DNA of 64,000 bases, taken from Paenibacillus popilliae ATCC 14706 (GTDB lineage: Bacteria; Bacillota; Bacilli; Paenibacillales; Paenibacillaceae). The first letter of the stretch is position 1. Every line of letters starts with the position of its first letter. This document shows positions 27,296 through 36,696 of this stretch, one piece after another. The notes beneath the pieces are model-generated. The model saw nothing but the letters and a program-made list of their open reading frames with translations, was not told the origin of the DNA and searched no databases. The translations under genes were made by a program, and so were the position numbers. Location: NCBI RefSeq assembly GCF_000315235.1, contig NZ_BALG01000080.1, positions 1-64,000 of the forward strand, given 5' to 3'.

Positions 27296-28153
27296 TTAGT
27301 GGGCCTGCAGCCACTGAACGGTTGCTTCAATGGCGGCTTCCAGCTCCGGTGTCGTGCCTTGGAACGGATGGACCGTATTGAACGTATGGCTCCCCCCTTC
27401 GATCGTCATCCACTCCGCTTCCGGATAGTTGGCGACCAGACGGGCTGATCCGTCGCGAAAGCCCGGCAGATCGTCCGAGCCCTGGATAAGCGCAAGAGGG
27501 AAGCGGGCAGCACGCACGCGATGAATCAGGTCATATTTACCGCGATTGGCTTCCAGGTCGTCCAGCAGCAGGCGGGACAACGGGAGCGCTTCGCCCGTTC
27601 GGGCATTGATGACCTTGGATTGCCCCTTGTCCCGCATTTCCTGTTTCTGTTCCATAGAAAATAAATCCATATTCGTCACGCCATTCCACGTAAGCACACC
27701 AGCGATACGCTCCGGGTGCTCCAGTGCATACAGCAGGCAGCTTGCCCCTCCTCGGCTGTGTCCGAGCAGATACAGCGGCATCTCCTTCGACCAAGTAAAG
27801 CTTCCTCCTTGGGCAGACAGCCATTGGGGGAATTCGGATGAGCCAACCCAAGCGAGCAGCGTGGAAAGGTCGGTCTGCTCCTCTCCGTACGTATTGATCG
27901 CGAACCGCTCCGGCTGATCGAAGCGGTCAAGCGAGGAGCCGACGCCATTATGCGAAAAGTTAAACGTCATCGTAAGCAGTCCGCTGCGATTGACGATCTG
28001 CTCCGCCGTATAAGGGAACATTCCCCAATCCTTGAACCCTTTGTACCCGTGAGCAATGAGGAGCACCGCTGGACGCTGCAGTTGCGCAGGCAGAAATACG
28101 TCCCCGCGCAGGATGCGGCCATCCTGCCCTGAATAGGTGAAGCCATACTTCAA
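27296..28153 (-). CDS. Alpha/beta hydrolase
   Basis: A soluble dienelactone-hydrolase or acyl-peptidase-type enzyme (285 aa). The oxyanion motif AHGYKGFKDWG comes early, the nucleophile elbow is GHSRGG, the acid is probably in QGSDD, and the His lies in GGSHTF. The start TTG at 28153 is favoured because AAGGAGG sits 8 bp upstream; the frame extends further but without a site. It carries no signal peptide, unlike the other two hydrolases in the window. Substrate unknown. Confidence 0.82.
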   Translation of the reverse strand: MKYGFTYSGQDGRILRGDVFLPAQLQRPAVLLIAHGYKGFKDWGMFPYTAEQIVNRSGLLTMTFNFSHNGVGSSLDRFDQPERFAINTYGEEQTDLSTLLAWVGSSEFPQWLSAQGGSFTWSKEMPLYLLGHSRGGASCLLYALEHPERIAGVLTWNGVTNMDLFSMEQKQEMRDKGQSKVINARTGEALPLSRLLLDDLEANRGKYDLIHRVRAARFPLALIQGSDDLPGFRDGSARLVANYPEAEWMTIEGGSHTFNTVHPFQGTTPELEAAIEATVQWLQAH

Positions 28154-28434
28154 TCTAGCCAACCTCCTTGCTTTCCATTTTATATTGACATGAATATCTA
28201 TAATTGTAAACAATATGTACCAGTTTGAGTAGTAGACCTTTGCTTTGATCAGCAGCCGTGGCAGCAAATCAAGAAGCTGCAGATCGTGTTCGCAAAGCCG
28301 GAGCCGCGCGAGTCAGCTCTCGCGGGAACCGGAGCGGCTGTCTTCGCCCAAGCTTGTACTTGCTTCTTACAGCTTCTCAGTTGTATGCTCTCTATATCAA
28401 TGCAAGCGTAATCGAAAAGAAGGGACAGAGGTTC

Positions 28435-28839
28435 ATGATCTACGGTATCGGGCATGACATATTGGAGCTGGAGCGGGTTGCCCACCTGTTGAATGGCTCC
28501 AGCGGAGAGCGCTTCCTGCAGCGGATCTTGACCGCGGGCGAGCGGGAGGCGCTCGCGCAGCGGGAAGCGCGCCGGACGGAATGGGTGGCCGGACGGTTCG
28601 CCGCGAAGGAAGCCGTCGTGAAGGCGTTCGGCACGGGGATCGGGCCGATGATCGGCTTCCGGGATATCGAAGTGCTGTCCGATTCAAGCGGCAAGCCGCA
28701 TGCCTGTCTAAGCGAGGCGGCCTGGAACCGGATCGGCCTGTCCGGCTCCTCCTGTCACATTCACGTCAGCATCTCCCATCAGCCGAGCCTCGCCTCGGCC
28801 CAGGCGATCGTGGAGCGGCTGCCGGAGCAAGGGCACTAA
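28435..28839 (+). CDS. acpS: Holo-[acyl-carrier-protein] synthase (AcpS)
   Basis: Transfers 4'-phosphopantetheine from CoA to acyl carrier protein. Residues for Mg and CoA are visible in GIGHDILEL (Asp8) and in RFAAKEAVVKAFGTG, the family signature. At 134 aa it has the AcpS length and forms the usual trimer. ATG 28435 follows AAGGGA by 9 bp; a longer frame upstream has no support. Confidence 0.92.
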   Translation: MIYGIGHDILELERVAHLLNGSSGERFLQRILTAGEREALAQREARRTEWVAGRFAAKEAVVKAFGTGIGPMIGFRDIEVLSDSSGKPHACLSEAAWNRIGLSGSSCHIHVSISHQPSLASAQAIVERLPEQGH

Positions 28840-28967
28840 CACCGCCCTTAGGCGGCCTGCCCGGCGCACAGCTTCGATTCGGGGCGAGATCTATCCATAC
28901 AAGACACGGAATGTGCTCCTACGCTTCCGTCTGCGTTCTGCCTGTCCGGACCGGCAGCCGTGCCCGG

Positions 28968-29309
28968 CTACTTCTTGCTGGCCAGCCACTCGGCGACCCT
29001 GTCAATGTCGTCCGGATCGATGTTGCGCTGCGCAGGCATGCGGTTGCCCCCGTTCTTGATCGTATTCACGATAGCTTCCTTCGACAGCCGTTCCCCAACC
29101 TGTTGCAGGTTCGATTCCGGCCCCATCAAGCCTTGCAGCTCATTGCCGTGGCATTGCATGCAGCGCTGCTTGTAGACGGCGACCGCTTCCTCAGGCCCTG
29201 CCAAGGTAGAGGCGGACGACGATCCGCCGCAAGCGGTAAGCAGCATGCTGATTGTGAGCAGCAGCGCTCCACCCGCCGCGGCGCGCGCCGCTAATTTTCG
29301 TGTGCGCAT
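28968..29309 (-). CDS. Lipoprotein cytochrome c (c551-like, CccB type)
   Basis: A small electron carrier tethered to the outer face of the membrane. A signal peptide ends in the lipobox LLTAC, followed by a Gly/Ser linker, then a haem site CMQCH and a C-terminal Met ligand in NRMPAQ. 113 aa in total. B. subtilis CccB has the same design and donates electrons to cytochrome oxidase. It is transcribed alone. Confidence 0.9.
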   Translation of the reverse strand: MRTRKLAARAAAGGALLLTISMLLTACGGSSSASTLAGPEEAVAVYKQRCMQCHGNELQGLMGPESNLQQVGERLSKEAIVNTIKNGGNRMPAQRNIDPDDIDRVAEWLASKK

Positions 29310-29426
29310 GGACCCTTTCCTTTCCGGTACTTCCTGAATTGTCTATGATCTTGTACTCAGTATAGGAAAGGAATTCCTCGAAAAGCAAGCTTTCCGCCGC
29401 AATGTTGCAGAAGGTTCACAACGGGT

Positions 29427-29903
29427 CTACAGCTTCATGCCCATCCGGCTCTTGTACCGCTTGATTAAAATTTGCGTCTCCACGCTCGTAATGCCGGGAA
29501 GGGGGTACACCTTCTCTTGCAGAAATTGCTCCATCTCCCGGTTCGAGGCGAACAGCCCATGCATATGCAGCTTGCTTGGGCCTGTCATATGATACAGGCT
29601 CGTCACGCAGGGCTCATTCGCCAATTGCGCTGCGACCTTCATCAAGTATTGGGGCTCCACCTCAACATTGAAAAATGCCGAAACCTGGATGCCCAATTTT
29701 TCCGGATTGATGACGATCGTGAACTTCTCCAATAAACCGTTTTCCATCATCGCCTGTATCCGGGCTTGTACGGCCACGCGGGACAGGTTGACCTTCTTGG
29801 CCAGATCGGTATACGAGATCCGGCTGTTGCTGTGCAGCGCCGACAAAATCATTTTATCAATCTCATCGAGCGATGAAGCGGGGATATCGTTGAAGGAGAA
29901 CAT
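29427..29903 (-). CDS. Lrp/AsnC-family transcriptional regulator
   Basis: An N-terminal helix-turn-helix ([21 protein letters not shown]) precedes an ACT-like effector domain. 158 aa, with AGGAGGTG before the ATG. It lies 20 bp after the DUF1634 gene on the same strand, so it is probably co-transcribed with the permease pair and may control it in response to an amino acid or sulfonate-derived ligand (inference). Confidence 0.88.
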   Translation of the reverse strand: MFSFNDIPASSLDEIDKMILSALHSNSRISYTDLAKKVNLSRVAVQARIQAMMENGLLEKFTIVINPEKLGIQVSAFFNVEVEPQYLMKVAAQLANEPCVTSLYHMTGPSKLHMHGLFASNREMEQFLQEKVYPLPGITSVETQILIKRYKSRMGMKL

Positions 29904-29923
29904 ACGAACACCTCCTGAATTCG

Positions 29924-30298
29924 TTAACCTGCTCTGCCTAACGCTAGACTTATCATCAGAATGACGAAGACGAGCGATGTGATAGCGACGTACATATAGT
30001 CTTTCTCTTTGGCAAATACGAAAATCGAAATAAAAACCCGCACTATCGGAGTCATGATGAGAAGCAGCAAGCCGCCCATCAAAATCGCGTAGGCTCTGCC
30101 GGCGGCGATGCCTTGTATCATCGCCGTGACGGTGGTCGGATATTCGCCCTCCGGATAGCCGCTTACTCCCGTAATAAGGAACAGAATGAGTCCGGTTACA
30201 ATGACGGACGCGCTCGTCAGGACGCCAATTCGCAAAAACGTGCTGACCGCGGCTTCGACATCAAGCATTTCTTGCTCTTTATCCCCCGGTTCGTTCAT
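29924..30298 (-). CDS. DUF1634 membrane protein
   Basis: A 124-aa protein with three membrane helices, member of a family regularly encoded next to TauE/SafE permeases, with unknown mechanism. The helix beginning [14 protein letters not shown] and the loop [12 protein letters not shown] are typical. Its ATG overlaps the permease stop by 4 bp, so the two are translationally coupled and probably work as one transporter. Confidence 0.85.
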   Translation of the reverse strand: MNEPGDKEQEMLDVEAAVSTFLRIGVLTSASVIVTGLILFLITGVSGYPEGEYPTTVTAMIQGIAAGRAYAILMGGLLLLIMTPIVRVFISIFVFAKEKDYMYVAITSLVFVILMISLALGRAG

Positions 30299-31134
30299 GC
30301 TTTACCACCTAACCCTTGTATAATCATTTGGATGGCGACATAGGCCAGTATTGGTACGAACAACTTGCGAATCGTTTTGTTTTTCAACCGCTGCATAATG
30401 CGCGTGCCCAGGGTGGCTCCAATCAAGACACCGAGTGCGACCGGAGCGGAGATGACGGGATCGATGTCGCCGCGGAATAGGTAGACTCCGGCGCTGGCCG
30501 CCGCCGTTACCCCCATCATTAGATTGCTGGTCGCGCTGGATACCTTGAGCGGCAGCTTCATGAACAGATCCATGGCCATAACCTTGAAGCTGCCGCTGCC
30601 GATGCCAAGCAGACCCGAGATGACGCCTGCGCCGTACATGACGCCGAATCCGCCGTAAGGGTTGGCCACTGTATAGTGCACTTCCTGCTGAATGGCTTTA
30701 TCATAATAATGGCTGTGCAGCTTCAGCTTTGTCGCCAACGGATGGGATTCAACTTCGGTCGGCTGGTCGGACTTGGCCTTCTTCAGCATGGCCAGGGCAG
30801 AGTACAGCAGCAGCAAACCGAAGATGACATAGAGCCAGTCAGGCGCAATAATCGCTCCTAAGAAAGCTCCGATAATGGCGCCTACCGTCGTCGCAATTTC
30901 AAGGAACATGCCGACGCGGAGGTTCGTAATCCGGTCCTTGATGTATGCGATGGTAGATCCGCTGGACGTCGCGATGACGGAGATAATGCTGGCTCCGATG
31001 GCATGATTGATGTCGACGCCGAACAGCAGCGTCAGTGCGGGAGTGACGATAATGCCGCCGCCAAGCCCAAGCACGGATCCGACGATTCCGGCGAAGACGG
31101 AAATCAGCAGCATTTCAAAAACAAAGAGCGTCAC
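30295..31134 (-). CDS. TauE/SafE-family anion exporter
   Basis: An eight-helix permease for sulfite, sulfoacetate or related organic anions. Two repeated halves each carry a small-residue-rich G-x-G-G-x-x-x-P-type motif, here GLGGGIIVTPAL and GLLGIGSGSF. The frame opens with an ATG at 31152, but that codon is the start of the ribosome site AAAGGAG, so GTG 31134 (8 bp later) is the likely start. 279 aa. Operon with DUF1634 and Lrp. Confidence 0.88.
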   Translation of the reverse strand: MTLFVFEMLLISVFAGIVGSVLGLGGGIIVTPALTLLFGVDINHAIGASIISVIATSSGSTIAYIKDRITNLRVGMFLEIATTVGAIIGAFLGAIIAPDWLYVIFGLLLLYSALAMLKKAKSDQPTEVESHPLATKLKLHSHYYDKAIQQEVHYTVANPYGGFGVMYGAGVISGLLGIGSGSFKVMAMDLFMKLPLKVSSATSNLMMGVTAAASAGVYLFRGDIDPVISAPVALGVLIGATLGTRIMQRLKNKTIRKLFVPILAYVAIQMIIQGLGGKA

Positions 31135-31452
31135 GAACCCATCTCCTTTCAAAATAGAAGAAACCGGAGGCTAAGGAGAATGATGATGTCGGGAAAACAG
31201 CGATGTTTCACCGTTACGAAAGAAAAACCCCTTGTATATATTTCGATGTGTACAAATATATCACATAACGACTTCAATTTGTCGGTAATTAAAAAAAATA
31301 CTTTCTATTTTGCGAAAATCTTGTTCGCAGTTCCATCGGGAGGCGGCAAAAAATGCGGGAGGAGGGATTGAACAAATGCGTAAGGTTGTTTATCGTTAAG
31401 ATCGTTAAAAAGTAATATCCTTAAATTTAACAAACGAGAGCGGGAGGCCGTC
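31135..31452. other. Divergent promoter region of tauE and mutY
   Basis: 318 bp, AT-rich in its second half. I see no gene or RNA structure that I can support. Confidence 0.4.
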
Positions 31453-32568
31453 ATGATCGAACAAAAGCGTTATTTCAGCCGGGAGTTGCTGAGTTGGTAC
31501 CGTGGGAACCGGCGGGATCTGCCTTGGCGGCGCCATTCGAATCCGTATTATACATGGGTATCGGAAATTATGCTCCAGCAGACTCGCGTCGAGACCGTCA
31601 AGCCTTACTTCGAGCGATTCATCGCTCTTTTCCCAACGGTAGAGGCGCTGGCCGAAGCACCGGAAGAAGAGGTGCTGAAGGCATGGGAAGGACTCGGCTA
31701 CTATTCGCGAGCCCGCAATCTTCAAGCTGCCGCGCGTGAAGTCAAGGAGCAATACGGCGGCAGCATCCCGGACGATAAGGCCAAGGTTTCGGCCTTGAAG
31801 GGCATCGGGCCGTATACCGCGGGTGCGATTATGAGCATCGCGTTCAACCGGCCCGAGCCGGCCGTCGATGGCAATGTTATGCGGGTGCTGTCGCGCTACT
31901 TCCGCCTGCATGACGACATCTCTAAGGCCGGCACCCGCGCGCATATAGAGCATCTGGCGCAGGAATTGATTCCAGAGGGCTGTGCCTCGGAATTCAACCA
32001 GGCGCTGATGGAGCTGGGCGCGCTCGTCTGCACGCCCAAATCCCCGGCGTGCCTGCCATGCCCGGTCATGGAGCATTGTGCCGGGCGGATAGCCGGCGAG
32101 GAGCTGATGTTGCCGGTGAAGACCAAGGCGAAGCCGCCGAAGCCAGAGCTTCGCTACGCAGCCGTCGTGGAAGGCGCAGGGGAGCATGCAGGCAAAGTGC
32201 TGGTGCGCCAGCGCCCGGATGCCGGGCTGTTGGCGCGCATGTGGGAGCTGCCCCATTTGCTGGCGCCGAAGCCAGGAGGGCTGCTTGACTTGCACAAGGA
32301 AGAAGCGGTGGAGGCGCTGCGGCAAGGGATGCAGTCGGAGGGCATACGGCTGAAGCCGCTAGGGCATTGGACCGATGTAGAGCATACGTTCAGTCATATC
32401 CACTGGCAGATGCGCGTATACCGCTGCGTAATGGAGGATGCCTCAAGCGCGATTGCCGGCGGCAAATATATCTGGATCGGCCCGGAAGCGATAGAGCGGC
32501 TGGCGTTCCCGAACTTATTTTTACGACTGTTGCATGCTTATTTCGCCGAGCAAGGACAGAGCGGATAG
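31453..32568 (+). CDS. mutY: A/G-specific adenine DNA glycosylase (MutY)
   Basis: Removes adenine mispaired with 8-oxoguanine. The helix-hairpin-helix LKGIGPYTAGAI is followed by the catalytic Asp region AVDGNVMRV, then the [4Fe-4S] cluster motif C-x6-C-x2-C-x5-C around CTPKSPACLPC, and the C-terminal NUDIX-like domain that recognises 8-oxoG. Length (371 aa) is normal. GGGAGG lies 6 bp before ATG 31453. A transcription terminator and a truncated deformylase follow. Confidence 0.94.
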   Translation: MIEQKRYFSRELLSWYRGNRRDLPWRRHSNPYYTWVSEIMLQQTRVETVKPYFERFIALFPTVEALAEAPEEEVLKAWEGLGYYSRARNLQAAAREVKEQYGGSIPDDKAKVSALKGIGPYTAGAIMSIAFNRPEPAVDGNVMRVLSRYFRLHDDISKAGTRAHIEHLAQELIPEGCASEFNQALMELGALVCTPKSPACLPCPVMEHCAGRIAGEELMLPVKTKAKPPKPELRYAAVVEGAGEHAGKVLVRQRPDAGLLARMWELPHLLAPKPGGLLDLHKEEAVEALRQGMQSEGIRLKPLGHWTDVEHTFSHIHWQMRVYRCVMEDASSAIAGGKYIWIGPEAIERLAFPNLFLRLLHAYFAEQGQSG

Positions 32569-32600
32569 CATTTCTGCATCGTACCTATGATATAATAGAC

Positions 32601-32636
32601 AAAGGCAGGCCGACGGTAGACGTCATCCTGCCTTTT
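32601..32636 (+). terminator. Terminator after mutY
   Basis: AAAGGCAGG / CCTGCCTTT stem (32601-32609 / 32627-32635) with a 17-nt loop, ending in TTTT. Confidence 0.7.
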
Positions 32637-32663
32637 CGATTTGAAATGAAGGTGAGTGCGTAC

Positions 32664-32849
32664 ATGGCCCAACGAGAAATCTTTCCTTTTGGAGATCCGA
32701 TACTACGAAAAATATGTCGTCCTGTTACCGAGGTGAATCACCGGACTTTGGCGCTGCTGGATGATTTGAAAGATACCCGCTATGCCCGCCCCGGTGGGGC
32801 GGGCATAGCCGCACCGCAAATCGGCGTGCTGGGACGCTGCTCGACGTGA
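32664..32849 (+). pseudogene. Truncated peptide deformylase
   Basis: The first 56 or so residues are a clear peptide deformylase: FGDPILRKICRPV, then motif I GIAAPQIGV. The frame then runs into RCST and a stop. Motif II (EGCLS) and the metal site HExxH are absent from all frames downstream, so about 100 residues are missing, probably by deletion. A nonfunctional remnant, not a short functional variant. Another def gene must exist elsewhere in the genome. Confidence 0.8.
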
Positions 32850-33065
32850 TTCGTCTCTCGAACGGCCACTAGAAGCCAAGCGATCTCCGGCTGCCGGTTC
32901 TGCCGAGAGGAAGGTGCCGCGCGCTGCTGCGTGCTCCGTGTATGTAATGTGCACTCAAGTGTTTTGCAGGCAGTATCGCATCGGTCTTACGTGTACTGTA
33001 CTGGATCGTCATGAAAGCTGCTTCCCTTGCAATTCCGGAAGGCAGTGTCATGCTTGTGCATTGTA

Positions 33066-34301
33066 CTATATGATCGTCGAGGAGGGCGAGACAGATGCCG
33101 CTAGCTGATCCAGCACCATGAGCGCTCCCCCGACCGCCAGGGCGTCTTCGCCGTAGCTACCTTTGCTGAAGACAACCTGATATTGCGGGTAATGATAGGC
33201 CTTGCGAATCGCTGTCTGCGTCGCGGTATAGAAATAGAGATCGTTAATATCCATAAACGGTCCGCCCAGCACGACGCGCTCCGGATGGAGCACATTGAGC
33301 AGGTTGGCAAGCCCGACGCCGAAGTAGGTTGCCGCTTGGGTAACCAGCTCGGTGACGAGCGGATCGTGTTTCTTAAGCGCCTCGATAATATGCGGGAATG
33401 CGGCAAGCTCCCCGCGTGGCACGATATGCTCCAGCAGGCTGCGCCGGCCGATGCGAAGCATCGCGTTCGCCTCGCTCTCCAGCGCGTGGATGGTGGCATA
33501 GGAGTCAAGACAGCCGTAATTGCCGTTCGCAGAACGGTTAGGAATGCCGTCGACCTGGATGATCATTTGGCCGAGCGCCCCCTCCATGTCGACGGCTCCG
33601 TAGACGAGCTTGCCGTCGGATATCATCGCCGAACGGAGACTGCTCCCGACATGAACGTACAGCATGTGGCGAACGCCCATGAAGCGGTTCGCCCAGGCCT
33701 CAGCCCGGATGGCCGTATTCGCGCCATTTTCCAGCAGCACGGGCAGTTGCAGCCGCCGCTCCAGCTCGGCGACGATAGGCACATTCTCCCACCCGGGCGC
33801 GGTGAAATACTCCGGTTGCAAAATGACACCGTCAAACCGGTTGACCGGTCCGACAGCACCAATGCCAAGACCGAGTGCCGTATCCGAATTCAGCCGATAC
33901 TCGTCCATCCATGTATAAATATGAGCCGTTACGCGCTCTATTAGCCGCTCCGGCGTCATCTGGTCGTTCATCTCGATGACGTGAACTGCCTTCATCTGTC
34001 CGGCCGTGTCCAGCAGGACGAGCCGGGATGAGGTCCGGGAGATGTCGAGTCCGAAAGCATATCCGTATTCTGCACGGACACGGTACAGAATTGGACGCCG
34101 TCCGCCCGTGGAGGCGCCAAAGCCGCTCTCGATAATAAGGCCGAGCGCCGTCAATTGATCTAGTATACGGGTCAACGTACTGACGGTAAACCCGCTCTCG
34201 CTGATTAAATCATTTTTCGATATTTCCGGCGCACGGCGGATTCGTTGAAACAATTCTTTCCCCTTTTTGGAAGAGATGCGTTGCTCCAATGCGTTACCCA
34301 T
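33066..34301 (-). CDS. ROK-family transcriptional regulator (NagC/XylR type)
   Basis: An N-terminal winged helix (SKNDLISESGFTVSTLTRIL) is fused to a sugar-kinase-like ROK domain (411 aa). The sugar-site segment reads LENGANTA where kinases have DAN, so the catalytic Asp is lost. The Cys-rich zinc motif (CxCGxxGCxE) is reduced to NGNYGCLDSY. It is therefore a sugar-sensing repressor that has lost both kinase activity and the structural zinc. GAGGAG lies 11 bp before ATG. The upstream neighbour is a dead chromate transporter, so its target must be elsewhere. Confidence 0.85.
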   Translation of the reverse strand: MGNALEQRISSKKGKELFQRIRRAPEISKNDLISESGFTVSTLTRILDQLTALGLIIESGFGASTGGRRPILYRVRAEYGYAFGLDISRTSSRLVLLDTAGQMKAVHVIEMNDQMTPERLIERVTAHIYTWMDEYRLNSDTALGLGIGAVGPVNRFDGVILQPEYFTAPGWENVPIVAELERRLQLPVLLENGANTAIRAEAWANRFMGVRHMLYVHVGSSLRSAMISDGKLVYGAVDMEGALGQMIIQVDGIPNRSANGNYGCLDSYATIHALESEANAMLRIGRRSLLEHIVPRGELAAFPHIIEALKKHDPLVTELVTQAATYFGVGLANLLNVLHPERVVLGGPFMDINDLYFYTATQTAIRKAYHYPQYQVVFSKGSYGEDALAVGGALMVLDQLAASVSPSSTII

Positions 34302-34319
34302 AGATTATTATCTCCTCTA

Positions 34320-34645
34320 TTCCAGACAATATGATGACTGTAATTTGGTTGCAAACGAAGCCTGATCAGTGCGAACAAGGCTGAAATAAACAAAATGACC
34401 GGCCAGGTCGAGCTGATGTTCCAGCCGTCCTGGTAGCCTGCGTTGCGCATCATGTTGACTGCGGCCAAGGCAATTAGCGCCACGGCGGCAGGCTTTATTC
34501 CGTCTAATGGGGCTGCACCCAGTAATTATCATACACGCCAAAGAAAAATATGGCAACGGTGAACATGACGATAGTCGACGCGATGCCTAACGCGGCCATG
34601 AGGCTGCCCGGCCAGTGATTGTGACGGGCATGCTCTGCTATGGCT
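34320..34645 (-). pseudogene. Chromate-transporter (ChrA/YwrA-like) remnant, frameshifted
   Basis: Two minus-strand frames together read as the C-terminal third of a ChrA-type permease. The first gives LMAALGIASTIVMF, AIFFFGVYDN and WVQPH, then a stop; after a small frame change the second continues GIKPAAVALIALAAVNMM and WPVILFISALFALI. The joined order matches the family's conserved YDNxxVQxxxxGIKPAVVALI block, which convinces me. Neither part has a start with a ribosome site. Confidence 0.6.
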
Positions 34646-34766
34646 CTTCTGCTAGTTGCCGGTCATCGCGGCATCATGGTTGGAAGAGGGAGCGGGAAGC
34701 TGAAAGCGAGATGAGGGCTAATGAATTCTGCGAATAAGCGAAATATGCAAGAGTAAGGTGCTACCT

Positions 34767-35006
34767 CTAGAGGGGGGATATAGTACCTATAATATGGTAA
34801 GCAGGAATAGATTGTGCGGATATTTTTCGATAGAATGAACAAGGGCGTGTACCGTATCCATACACTTCATAAGGACGTCGCCATTTCGCCAAGCTGGTTT
34901 TGGAAATACCGGATTTTTTAGCTGCAGCCTTAATACCTATCTGACCACTTTCAATTTCTTGTAGGACGACGAGTTTTTCTGACGCACTATCTTGTAATTT
35001 AGGCAA
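34767..35006 (-). pseudogene. IS3-type transposase OrfA remnant
   Basis: The first 40 residues match the helix-turn-helix protein of IS3-like elements (EKLVVLQEIESGQIGIKAAA, then KSGISKTSLAKWR). After YEVYGYG the reading becomes meaningless and ends, and no OrfB with a DDE motif follows. It overlaps the terminator of sodA, as if the element inserted there and decayed. Confidence 0.6.
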
Positions 35007-35064
35007 AAAAAAAGCTCCCCTCGTAGTAGGGTTTTATTACTTAACCTGTCTACTATTAGGGGAG
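35005..35064 (-). terminator. sodA: Terminator of sodA
   Basis: On the minus strand, CTCCCCT..TAGTA pairs with TACTA..AGGGGAG (35058-35064 / 35015-35021) and is followed by nine U. Confidence 0.7.
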
Positions 35065-35087
35065 GGATAGTCTCTGATTTTGGTTTC

Positions 35088-35702
35088 TTATTTTGTAGCT
35101 TCTTCGTATTTCTTTTCAACTGCCGGCCAGTTGACGACGTTCCAAAACGCAGCGATGTATTCCGGGCGCTTGTTCTGATATTTCAGGTAGTAGGCATGCT
35201 CCCATACGTCCAGACCAAGAATCGGAGTCTTGCCTTCCATCAGCGGATTGTCTTGGTTCGCCGTGCTGGATACGGACAGCTTGCCGTCTTTGTCGACTGC
35301 CAGCCAAGCCCAGCCGGAGCCGAAGCGGGTCGTAGCTGCCTTCGTGAAATCTTCCTTGAACTTGTCGAATCCGCCAAGCTCCTTATCGATTGCTTCCGCC
35401 AGCTTGCCTGCCGGCTGTCCGCCGCTGTTCGGTCCGATTGTCTCCCAGAACAAGGAGTGGTTGGCATGGCCGCCGCCGTTGTTGCGAAGTGCCGTACGGA
35501 TGCTCTCAGGCACGCTGTTCAGATTGGAGATGAGATCCTCAACGGATTTGGACTGCAGTTCAGGCGCAGACTCCAATGCCGCATTCAAGTTCGTCACATA
35601 AGTGTTGTGGTGACGGTCATGGTGAATCATCATCGTCGTCTCGTCGATGTGAGGCTCCAGTGCATTGTTCGCATACGGAAGAGCTGGTAATTGATGCGAC
35701 AT
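35088..35702 (-). CDS. sodA: Manganese/iron superoxide dismutase (SodA)
   Basis: Dismutates superoxide. Metal ligands are visible as H in IHHDRHH, H in NHSLFW, and D and H in DVWEHAYYL, with the second-shell Gln/His environment of Mn enzymes. The start is ATG 35702 ([10 protein letters not shown]), preceded by GGAAGGAA; a longer TTG-initiated frame is not needed. 204 aa, the standard length. A second, elongated dismutase is encoded at 51-52.5 kb. Confidence 0.95.
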   Translation of the reverse strand: MSHQLPALPYANNALEPHIDETTMMIHHDRHHNTYVTNLNAALESAPELQSKSVEDLISNLNSVPESIRTALRNNGGGHANHSLFWETIGPNSGGQPAGKLAEAIDKELGGFDKFKEDFTKAATTRFGSGWAWLAVDKDGKLSVSSTANQDNPLMEGKTPILGLDVWEHAYYLKYQNKRPEYIAAFWNVVNWPAVEKKYEEATK

Positions 35703-36129
35703 CGTATCATTCCTTCCCAAATATATGTAAGTGATCTACTCTCATTTAACCATGAGTCGGGCTAACAAATCAACATATATGTTTAAAAAGTATAAGCTTT
35801 GTTAGAACGCCTTCAAACGTAGCGCCGGCGCTGAAACGGTTCGTTATAAGGTTGGTATAACTTCCAATTTATTTATATCAACGGGTTCAAAATCGTTGTA
35901 AGCACTTTTTTTAAAGCACTTACAATAGAAAAACCGTGCTTTTTCGGCGTTTTTCCTGGAATCCGAATGAGAAAGGAGGAAATTCGCGATTTTTGTCGTA
36001 TTTGTAAGTACTATAATATATAATGGAATAAGAGCAAAATGGATGTCCGCTGGCGTAGACTTGTTTGATAGCAGATAGAGAAGAGAACCGTTTATTTTAC
36101 ACCAAGCTCAGGATGAGGGAGAGTAAGAC
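35703..36129. other. Regulatory intergenic region with a 30-bp palindrome
   Basis: 427 bp between divergent sodA and the GNAT gene. It contains an inverted repeat at 35896-35925, a stray ribosome-like AAAGGAGG at about 35973, and tandem TATAAT boxes (36012-36024). A third TTGTAAGTAC half-site lies at about 36002. Confidence 0.5.
35896..35925. promoter_or_regulatory. Inverted repeat TTGTAAG...CTTACAA, possible operator
   Basis: TTGTAAGCACTTT and AAAGCACTTACAA form a near-perfect palindrome around a T-rich centre, with an additional TTGTAAGTAC copy beside the -10 boxes about 80 bp on. Repeated half-sites in a divergent promoter suggest binding by a dimeric regulator. Which one is unknown. Confidence 0.45.
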
Positions 36130-36567
36130 ATGAACGTTCGATCCTTTCGTTTGGCGGATTATTTGCCGGCTACTCAGTTATTGAAGGAATCACTGTCCGA
36201 GGAATGTTGTGAGAAGACGCTGGATGCCTTCGCGCGCCAGTTGTCCTTGGATGGAGAGCTTGTGCTCATTGCGGAACAGGAGAACCCGGACGGGGAGACG
36301 ATCATGGTCGGACTGGCTATCGGTACTATCGATCGCAACAACGGGTACTACTATCGTTTGGCGGTGCATCCAGATTTCCGCAACCAAGGCGTAGGCAAGT
36401 CGCTTGTCGCCGGAATGGAGCAGAAATTCCAGCAGCGCAAGGTCCGAAACATTATGATTGCTGCGGATGAGCATACGGAATTCGTGTTGCCTTGGTTCGA
36501 GGCATTAGGATACGGGGCCCAACATGTCTTGCGTTCGTTGAAGCAGCTTCGGATTGTTACCGACTAG
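36130..36567 (+). CDS. GNAT-family N-acetyltransferase
   Basis: A single-domain acetyl-CoA-dependent acetyltransferase (145 aa). The acetyl-CoA pyrophosphate loop RNQGVGKSL (motif A, R/Q-x-x-G-x-G/A) follows the beta-4 strand RLAVHPDF. A GAGGGAGAG site precedes the ATG. The acceptor is unknown. Transcribed alone and ended by a terminator. Confidence 0.87.
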   Translation: MNVRSFRLADYLPATQLLKESLSEECCEKTLDAFARQLSLDGELVLIAEQENPDGETIMVGLAIGTIDRNNGYYYRLAVHPDFRNQGVGKSLVAGMEQKFQQRKVRNIMIAADEHTEFVLPWFEALGYGAQHVLRSLKQLRIVTD

Positions 36568-36605
36568 CTGTCTCTAAATTGAACATTTTATCGCCGAATC
36601 GGAAG

Positions 36606-36649
36606 GCATATCTTTACAACCGTTGCAATCGGGGTGAAGATATGCTTTT
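36606..36649 (+). terminator. Terminator after the GNAT gene
   Basis: GCATATCTT / AAGATATGC arms (36606-36614 / 36637-36645) followed by TTTT. Confidence 0.65.
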
Positions 36650-36696
36650 CTATTAATAATAAGTGAAGAGAAATGAAGCAAAGCCGAGGAAAACGC

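Noticed and set aside
34760-35075. Complete IS element with terminal inverted repeats around the OrfA remnant
   Set aside because: The similar G-rich motifs near 34770 and 35055 are in direct, not inverted, orientation and the second one is part of the sodA terminator; no OrfB is present.
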